In this document: positions 59,117 to 64,000 of the stretch, in pieces
Layout: each line of letters begins with the position of its first letter
How positions within the stretch are numbered: position 1 is the first letter of the stretch
DNA from: JBBBNV01 sp037137075
GTDB taxonomy: Bacteria; Bacillota; Bacilli; Paenibacillales; NBRC-103111
Direction: 5' to 3'
Length of the DNA stretch: 64,000 bases
NCBI RefSeq assembly: GCF_037137075.1
Contig: NZ_JBBBNV010000012.1
Location: 62,001-126,000 of the forward strand
Made by a program: the position numbers and the translations under genes
The notes under the pieces: generated by a model
What the model saw: the letters and a program-made list of their open reading frames with translations, nothing else
What the model was told of the DNA's origin: nothing
The model's database searches: none

Positions 59117-60733
59117 GTGACAAAATATATTTTTGTAACGGGCGGCGTGGTTTCTTCTCTCGGCAAGGGGATTACGGCGGCGTCTCTGGGCAGATTGTTA
59201 AAGAACAGAGGGTTGAAGGTAACGATTCAGAAGTTTGATCCGTACATCAACGTGGACCCGGGCACCATGAGCCCGTACCAGCACGGGGAGGTCTTTGTTA
59301 CCGACGACGGAGCTGAAACGGATCTTGACCTCGGCCACTACGAGCGCTTTATTGATATTAACCTCAGCAAGAACAGCAACGTCACTACAGGCAAAATTTA
59401 CTCCTCTGTCATCACCAAGGAACGCCGCGGCGAATACTTGGGCGGCACAGTGCAAGTCATTCCGCACATTACCAACGAAATTAAAGACCGTGTCTTCCGC
59501 GCAGGCCGTGAAACACAATCCGACGTCGTCATTACCGAGATTGGCGGAACTGTGGGCGATATCGAAAGCTTGCCGTACCTGGAAGCGATTCGCCAAATCA
59601 AAAGCGACATCGGCCGCGAGAACGTCATGTATATTCATGTGACGCTGATTCCTTATATTAAAGCTGCGGGCGAAGTGAAGACGAAGCCGACCCAGCACAG
59701 TGTAAAAGAGCTGCGCGGACTCGGGATTCAGCCGCATGTGATCGTTTGCCGCACAGAGCATCCGCTGACGGAAGACATGAAGCGGAAGCTGGCCTTGTTC
59801 TGCGATATTGATCCGGAAGCCGTGATTGAGAACTGCGATGCCGAAACGCTGTACGAAGTGCCGATGATGCTGCGCGATCAGGGGCTGGATGATTTCGTTT
59901 GCCGTCACTTGGGACTGAAGGGCTCCAAGGAAGTGCCGGATATGACGGAATGGCAGGCTATGGTCGAGCGCGTCAAAAACCTGAAGGGCCGCACTGAAAT
60001 TGCCATCGTCGGCAAATACGTAGCGCTGCACGATGCCTATCTTAGTATCGTAGAGGCGCTTGGCCACGCCGGAATCGACAGCAACACCGAGGTTGCGATC
60101 CGCTGGGTCAACGCGGAAGAGATTTATGATCACAATGTGAGCGAGCTGCTGGGCGGCGTACACGGGATTTTGGTGCCGGGCGGCTTCGGGGATCGCGGAA
60201 TTGAAGGGAAAATTTCGGCGATTCGCTTTGCCCGCGAAAGCAATATTCCGTTCTTTGGCATTTGTCTAGGTATGCAGGTAGCCGTTATCGAGTTTGCCCG
60301 GAACGTGGTTGGACTGGCGGGGGCGAACAGCTCCGAGATTCAACCGACGACGCCGTTCCCGATTATCGACCTGCTGCCGGAGCAGAAGGATATCGAGGAC
60401 CTGGGCGGCACGATGCGCCTTGGCTTGTATCCGTGCAAGGTGGCTGAAGGCAGCCTGGCTATGCGCTGCTATGAGGATGAGCTTGTTTATGAACGCCACC
60501 GCCACCGGTATGAATTCAACAACCAGTACCGGGAGCAAATTGAATCGGCCGGCCTGAAAATTTCGGGCACCTCCCCGGACGGGCGTCTGGTGGAAATGAT
60601 TGAAATTCCGAACCATCCGTGGTTCCTGGCCGTACAGTTCCATCCGGAATTCACTTCCCGCCCGAACCGTCCGCAAGCATTGTTCAAGCACTTTGTGCGC
60701 GCGGCCTGCGAGCGCCGGGATCTGAACCAATAA
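59117..60733 (+). CDS. pyrG: CTP synthase
   Basis: 538 residues, GTG start after CAGGGGG. Amidates UTP to CTP with glutamine as nitrogen donor. 'FVTGGVVSSLGKGITAASLG' opens the synthetase domain; 'ITEIGGTVGDIESLPYLEA' is conserved; the amidotransferase nucleophile is Cys in 'PFFGICLGMQVAVIEFAR' with His in 'AVQFHPEFTSRP'. Expression is set by the GGGC/attenuator leader. Terminator follows. Confidence 0.97.
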   Translation: MTKYIFVTGGVVSSLGKGITAASLGRLLKNRGLKVTIQKFDPYINVDPGTMSPYQHGEVFVTDDGAETDLDLGHYERFIDINLSKNSNVTTGKIYSSVITKERRGEYLGGTVQVIPHITNEIKDRVFRAGRETQSDVVITEIGGTVGDIESLPYLEAIRQIKSDIGRENVMYIHVTLIPYIKAAGEVKTKPTQHSVKELRGLGIQPHVIVCRTEHPLTEDMKRKLALFCDIDPEAVIENCDAETLYEVPMMLRDQGLDDFVCRHLGLKGSKEVPDMTEWQAMVERVKNLKGRTEIAIVGKYVALHDAYLSIVEALGHAGIDSNTEVAIRWVNAEEIYDHNVSELLGGVHGILVPGGFGDRGIEGKISAIRFARESNIPFFGICLGMQVAVIEFARNVVGLAGANSSEIQPTTPFPIIDLLPEQKDIEDLGGTMRLGLYPCKVAEGSLAMRCYEDELVYERHRHRYEFNNQYREQIESAGLKISGTSPDGRLVEMIEIPNHPWFLAVQFHPEFTSRPNRPQALFKHFVRAACERRDLNQ

Positions 60734-60747
60734 CAACGGGTACTGAT

Positions 60748-60788
60748 GAAAAAGTATGCTCATGAAGCTTATCATGGCATACTTTTTC
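60748..60788 (+). terminator. Terminator after pyrG
   Basis: AAAAAGTATGCTCATGA...TCATGGCATACTTTTT, a long stem with T tail, 15 bp after the stop. Confidence 0.92.
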
Positions 60789-60896
60789 TTGTTTCAGGCG
60801 GTGCATCTGCCCGATTTTAAGATCGTATTCGGCCGAGGTCTGGCCAAACGGTCTGTTGTGCTTCCTGCCGGAGCTTGGAAATTTTCTGCTGGATGG

Positions 60897-60925
60897 GAAG
60901 GAAATAACTTCCTGATGTCGAATAG
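60897..60925 (+). promoter_or_regulatory. Sigma-H promoter of spo0F
   Basis: GAAGGAAAT (-35, 60897-60905), an 11-base spacer, GTCGAATAG (-10, 60917-60925): 8 or 9 of 9 and 8 of 9 matches to the sigma-H consensus RNAGGAWWW / RNNGAATWW. B. subtilis spo0F is transcribed by sigma-H too. Confidence 0.82.
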
Positions 60926-60972
60926 TTCCTAGGTACAAAACCGAGCGGTTCGTCATGAAGGAGGTTTTCGTC

Positions 60973-61365
60973 TTGAACAAGAAAAAAGTCCTGATCGTGG
61001 ATGACCAGAATGGCATCCGTGTGCTGTTGATGGAGGTTTTCAGCAGTGAGGGGTACAACACCTTTCAAGCTTCGAACGGAAAAACAGCGCTGGAAATTGT
61101 CAAACGGGATGTGCCTGACCTGGTGCTACTGGACATGAAGATTCCTGGCATGGATGGCTTGGAAATTTTGAAACACATCAAAAGCATGAATCCGGACATC
61201 AAAGTCATCATGATGACCGCTTATGGCGAGCTGGATATGATTAAAGAAGCGACGGACATGGGCGCGCTAATGCATTTTACGAAGCCGTTTGACATTGACG
61301 AGCTGCGTCAGGCTGTCAATTTCCAGCTTCATCCCCGTACCTCAGGCCGCATGGTTGTCGGTTAA
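60973..61365 (+). CDS. spo0F: Sporulation phosphorelay response regulator Spo0F
   Basis: 130 residues. TTG start at 60973, 8 bases after AAGGAGG (the in-frame ATG at 60955 lies in that site). Single receiver domain: Asp pair in 'LIVDDQNGIRVLL', phosphoacceptor Asp in 'LVLLDMKIPGMDGLEILK', Thr in 'MMTAYGELDMI', Lys in 'FTKPFDIDELRQAV'. Passes phosphate from sensor kinases to Spo0B. Slightly longer at the C-terminus than the B. subtilis protein. Between pyrG and fbaA as expected. Confidence 0.96.
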   Translation: MNKKKVLIVDDQNGIRVLLMEVFSSEGYNTFQASNGKTALEIVKRDVPDLVLLDMKIPGMDGLEILKHIKSMNPDIKVIMMTAYGELDMIKEATDMGALMHFTKPFDIDELRQAVNFQLHPRTSGRMVVG

Positions 61366-61391
61366 CGGCATAGCGCCCGCAGCAGTGAGAA

Positions 61392-61424
61392 GATTCCTTT
61401 GCCGAAGGCGGAGGAATTTTTTTG
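61392..61424 (+). terminator. Terminator after spo0F
   Basis: ATTCCTTTGCC gaa GGCGGAGGAAT followed by seven T. The rest of the 318-bp gap to 61683 is empty. Confidence 0.9.
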
Positions 61425-61683
61425 CTTTATGGCGTGAGGATGAGATGAGGTGCGATGAGGGGGCGCGGCGTTCTTGCCGTTTGTTTTTCTTGGGGCCTCC
61501 CAGCCGAGCGGGCAGACTTTTGGATTGCATGGACTGCTCCATCGCGGCCCGGCTTTCGTTTCCTTTGGCATGACATCGACATCGCATTTGCCTTGGCTTG
61601 TTCGTAAAATGAGGCGACATGCGCTACAATAACAACAGAAGAAACAAACGTCCTGCATCAGGATCGTGTGAAAAAGGAGGTAC

Positions 61684-62175
61684 ATGAAGCTGCCGATGAA
61701 TTTTCAAATATCACTGAATGTGCTGGCGACAACGGCAACGCTGCTGGGGGGAACGGCGGTGCTGCTGTTTCGGATTCGTTCCTCGAATCGGCCAATGACA
61801 GTCCCTAGAATTATTATGCCTCCGATCGGGATGTCGACCGGCTTTATTATGTTTGCTTCTCCTTTGGTGCACATCCCGTGGTCATGGGCCATCGCGGCCT
61901 TTTTGGCCGGGCTGCTGTTTTTTGCGTATCCGCTGATACGCACATCCCGGCTGGAGCGGAAGGACGGGCAGATTTATATGAAGCAGTCCAAAATGTTTAT
62001 GCTCATTTTATTCGGCTTGCTTGTAATCCGGCTCGTATTGCATGACGTCGTGCAATCGCACGTCAGCATTCCGCAGACCGGGGCACTGTTTTTCCTGCTT
62101 GCTTTCGGAATGATCGGCCCGTGGCGCCTGGCGATGCTGCGCCAGTTTTTGAAGCTGAGGGGCCCCGTCAAGTAA
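61684..62175 (+). CDS. ccdC: CcdC-like membrane protein
   Basis: 163 residues with four to five membrane helices. AAAGGAGG ends 3 bases before ATG 61684, so a start at CTG or ATG further in (61696) is possible. 'RPMTVPRIIMPPIGMSTGF', 'FAYPLIRTSRLERKDGQIYM' and 'TGALFFLLAFGMIGPWRLAM' match CcdC/DUF1453. Associated with cytochrome c maturation in Bacillus. Here it sits alone between spo0F and fbaA. Confidence 0.85.
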   Translation: MKLPMNFQISLNVLATTATLLGGTAVLLFRIRSSNRPMTVPRIIMPPIGMSTGFIMFASPLVHIPWSWAIAAFLAGLLFFAYPLIRTSRLERKDGQIYMKQSKMFMLILFGLLVIRLVLHDVVQSHVSIPQTGALFFLLAFGMIGPWRLAMLRQFLKLRGPVK

Positions 62176-62381
62176 GAGCGGCAGTTGAGGCTGCCCGAGC
62201 GCACATCCTGCGCGCCGCTTCCAGTGTTCGGTGTGGCGTAGCAGCATAATTTTGGCCCAATCGTCCCCCGATGCCGATAGCTGGATTAGCCCCGCAAGCG
62301 CATGGCATTATGGGGGATTTTGGCGGATTGACTCGTCCCAAATCGGGGCAAGTCCGGCTAACATTTGCAACAAGAATATGT

Positions 62382-62387
62382 TATAAT
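62382..62387 (+). promoter_or_regulatory. -10 of the fbaA promoter
   Basis: TATAAT 65 bases before the fbaA start; the -35 (CTAACA or similar) is weak. The 206 bp between 62176 and here hold nothing else. Confidence 0.5.
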
Positions 62388-62452
62388 AGGCCAGTATGAA
62401 TTCCGGTTACATAAAACGGAACATTTTTGAATTCGGATTAGGAGGAAAAATC

Positions 62453-63310
62453 ATGTCTTTACTCGTTTCCATGAACGAATTTTTGCCGAAAGCCAAACAA
62501 AACAAATATGCGGTCGGCCAGTTCAATATGAACAACCTGGAGTTTGCACAAGCCATTGTGGAAGCTGCAATTGAAGAGAAATCCCCATTCATTTTCGGTG
62601 TCAGCGAGGGCGCTCTTAAATACATGGGTATTGAGTTTACTGTTGCAATCGCAGAAGCGGCTGCAAAGAAATCCGGCCTGCCAATCGCACTGCACCTGGA
62701 CCACGGCAGCAGCTTTGAAGTGGCTATGAAATGTATCCGCGCAGGCTTCAGCTCGGTTATGTTTGACGGTTCCCACTACGGCTTTGAAGAAAACGTTCGT
62801 CTGACCAAAGAAGTTGTTAAAGCTGCGCATGCAATGGGCGTTTCCGTTGAAGGCGAGCTGGGCACTATCGGTGGTGTTGAGGATGACATCAACGTGGACG
62901 AGGCTGAGGCATCCCTGGCTAAACCGGAAGAAGCGATCCGCTACTACGAGGAGACCGGCGTTGACTGTCTGGCTATTGCTGTAGGTACTGCACACGGTAT
63001 GTACGCTGGTGAGCCGAATATCCGTTTTGACATTATCGAGAAGGTGGCCTCTGCAATTCCGGTACCGGTTGTATTGCACGGCGGCTCCGGCGTTCCGGAC
63101 GAAATGATCCGCAAATCGATCGCAGCAGGCGTTGGCAAAATCAACGTAAACACTGAAAACCAAGTGGCTTGCACAGAAACGATCCGCCAAGTTCTGGCTA
63201 AAGACGCGAAGGTTTACGATCCTCGCAAATATTTGACCCCAGCTCGTACAGCAATGAAGGACGTTGTTCGTGCCAAAATTCAATTGTTCGGAAGCAGCAA
63301 CCAAGCGTAA
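62453..63310 (+). CDS. fbaA: Class II fructose-bisphosphate aldolase
   Basis: 285 residues. ATG at 62453 after AGGAGG. Zinc-dependent aldolase of glycolysis/gluconeogenesis. Zinc ligands: His in 'IALHLDHGSSFEVAM' and 'CLAIAVGTAHGMYAG' plus 'VVLHGGSGVPDEMI'; Asp in the first of these is the catalytic acid. 'VEGELGTIGGVEDD' is another hallmark. In B. subtilis tal lies between fbaA and murAB; here it does not. Confidence 0.97.
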   Translation: MSLLVSMNEFLPKAKQNKYAVGQFNMNNLEFAQAIVEAAIEEKSPFIFGVSEGALKYMGIEFTVAIAEAAAKKSGLPIALHLDHGSSFEVAMKCIRAGFSSVMFDGSHYGFEENVRLTKEVVKAAHAMGVSVEGELGTIGGVEDDINVDEAEASLAKPEEAIRYYEETGVDCLAIAVGTAHGMYAGEPNIRFDIIEKVASAIPVPVVLHGGSGVPDEMIRKSIAAGVGKINVNTENQVACTETIRQVLAKDAKVYDPRKYLTPARTAMKDVVRAKIQLFGSSNQA

Positions 63311-63335
63311 TCGACATCTTTTTAGCTGCAAAACG

Positions 63336-63365
63336 AGGGGAAGGCATCACCGGTGTCTTCCCTCT
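63336..63365 (+). terminator. Hairpin after fbaA
   Basis: GAGGGGAAG...CTTCCCTC with an inner CACCGGTG; only TTCATT follows, so it is weak alone. Confidence 0.55.
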
Positions 63366-63370
63366 TCATT

Positions 63371-63419
63371 AAAAAACGGCGTTGCTTCCAGCCATGGGAG
63401 TGATCTGCCGTCTTTTTCT
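63371..63419 (+). terminator. Second terminator after fbaA
   Basis: AAAAACGGC pairs with GCCGTCTTTTT across a 26-base loop; followed by CTTACC. Confidence 0.65.
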
Positions 63420-63484
63420 TACCGTATCCTAATCACCTGCGTTCTTAATGACGATAAAGTATACGAATAGATGTAGTGAAACCG

Positions 63485-63518
63485 GGTTGTTATGTGTTAG
63501 TGAGGCAACCTTTTTTTT
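63485..63518 (+). terminator. T-tailed hairpin upstream of murA
   Basis: GGGTTG...GCAACC then eight T, about 125 bp before the murA start. It may be a third fbaA terminator or a leader attenuator of murA. ATGAATCAG/CTGATTCAT (63519-63570) is a further inverted repeat directly after it. Confidence 0.55.
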
Positions 63519-63642
63519 ATGAATCAGACAGAATATATCATGAAGCTCCTGCTCACAGAGCTGATTCATCGTAAACGGATTTTCGTCTTGGGCAAAGCGG
63601 TACAGCCGTTATATGGGGCACGATTGGGGGAAAAAGTGGAAT

Positions 63643-64000
63643 ATGGAAAAACTGTTCATCGCCGGCGGTAAACCCCTACGCGGAACGGTGCAGATCAGCG
63701 GGGCTAAGAACAGTGCCGTCGCGGTTGTTCCTGCAGCTATTTTGGCTGAGACGACTGTGGTGTTGGACAATTTGCCTCAAATTAGCGATGTGGGCATTTT
63801 AACTGAGATTTTGACAGAGCTGGGCGCGACCGTAGAGCAGAATGCGGATCAGCTGGTTATTCATACAGAAGCAATGAAATCTAAGCCGATGCCGGACGGT
63901 AATGTGAAAAAACTGCGGGCATCGTATTATTTGATGGGCGCGCTGCTCGGGAAATTCGGGGAAGCGACCATCGGGTTGCCGGGAGGCTGTAATTTCGAGC
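63643..64000 (+). CDS. murA: UDP-N-acetylglucosamine 1-carboxyvinyltransferase (partial)
   Basis: The first 119 codons; runs off the right edge. ATG at 63643 with AAAGTGGAAT upstream. 'EKLFIAGGKPLRGTVQISGAK' with Lys22 in 'GAKNSAVAVV' is the MurA substrate site, and 'KLRASYYLMGALLGKFG' follows. First committed step of peptidoglycan synthesis. By position next to fbaA it is the MurAB/MurZ paralog of B. subtilis rather than MurAA; the Cys115-type loop is just being reached at the edge. Confidence 0.93.
   Translation, partial: MEKLFIAGGKPLRGTVQISGAKNSAVAVVPAAILAETTVVLDNLPQISDVGILTEILTELGATVEQNADQLVIHTEAMKSKPMPDGNVKKLRASYYLMGALLGKFGEATIGLPGGCNFE

Noticed and set aside
63519..63670. Fifty-codon frame MNQTEY... 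overlapping the murA start
   Set aside because: Begins directly after a T-run with no ribosome site, and overlaps murA in another frame.
1..64000. CRISPR arrays, tRNA, rRNA, transposases, phage genes
   Set aside because: No regularly spaced repeats with spacers, no cloverleaf or rRNA blocks, and no transposase or integrase motifs were seen on either strand.

Overview
The window reads as chromosomal DNA of a spore-forming, fairly GC-rich Firmicute, most likely Paenibacillus or a close relative. The evidence is the order ywhD - pbpG - speE - speB - ywiB - argS - rpoE - pyrG - spo0F - fbaA - murA, a sigma-H-type spo0F promoter, strong GGAGG ribosome sites, many TTG/GTG starts, a ydaO (c-di-AMP) riboswitch, and a CTP-type pyrG leader. 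No rRNA, tRNA, CRISPR array, intact insertion sequence or prophage was seen.

Region by region. 1-3.4 kb: three tandem minus-strand paralogs for secreted proteins with SHOCT-like segments; each is preceded by the same 22-bp-period tandem operator. 3.6-8.7 kb: a small unknown protein, RecQ, and a four-gene membrane-protein cluster. 9-15.8 kb: secreted asparaginase, a DUF1641/NDH-2 pair, a VC0807-like membrane protein, a collapsed ECF sigma/anti-sigma locus, and DinB-like and DUF2231 proteins. 16.7-19.3 kb: an operon of unknown protein, Ser/Gly-rich lipoprotein, glutathionylspermidine-synthase-like ATP-grasp ligase and DUF350 membrane protein. 19.5-23.4 kb: a drug exporter, a sulfurtransferase, and an AT-rich DUF6602 nuclease-like gene with imperfect flanking repeats. 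23.6-30.3 kb: a hybrid sensor kinase with two kinase modules, OsmC, an Ig-like fragment, a TetR/membrane-protein divergon and an HD phosphohydrolase. 30.6-38.5 kb: an organosulfur cluster (ABC transporter, two flavin monooxygenases, aminotransferase) with a divergent LysR regulator. 38.5-49.1 kb: gene debris (DUF1963, MFS), glutamate dehydrogenase, meso-diaminopimelate dehydrogenase with an apparent CTG start, photolyase, an NlpC/P60 enzyme under a c-di-AMP riboswitch, and a membrane M1 peptidase operon. 49.2-64 kb: the conserved core block listed above, with a leaderless-looking subtilase inserted between argS and rpoE.

How the genes fit together. The ABC transporter and the two LLM monooxygenases form a sulfur-scavenging unit. 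The ligase/DUF350/lipoprotein operon resembles the E. coli yjf envelope set. Amino-acid nitrogen is handled by asparaginase, GdhA and Ddh (which also feeds the cell wall). PbpG, MurA, Ddh and the c-di-AMP-controlled NlpC enzyme all act on peptidoglycan. At least four loci are decayed (13.5-14.4, 27.5-28.0, 38.5-39.0 and 42.4-42.9 kb), so the non-core half of the window is being remodelled by deletion.

The items most worth a second look are the tandem-operator SHOCT family, the helically phased TTGCACTTT repeats before gdhA, the leaderless TetR divergon, the CTG-started ddh, the six-codon leader peptide before the hybrid kinase, and the DUF6602 islet. All calls come from reading the sequence; no database search was run.
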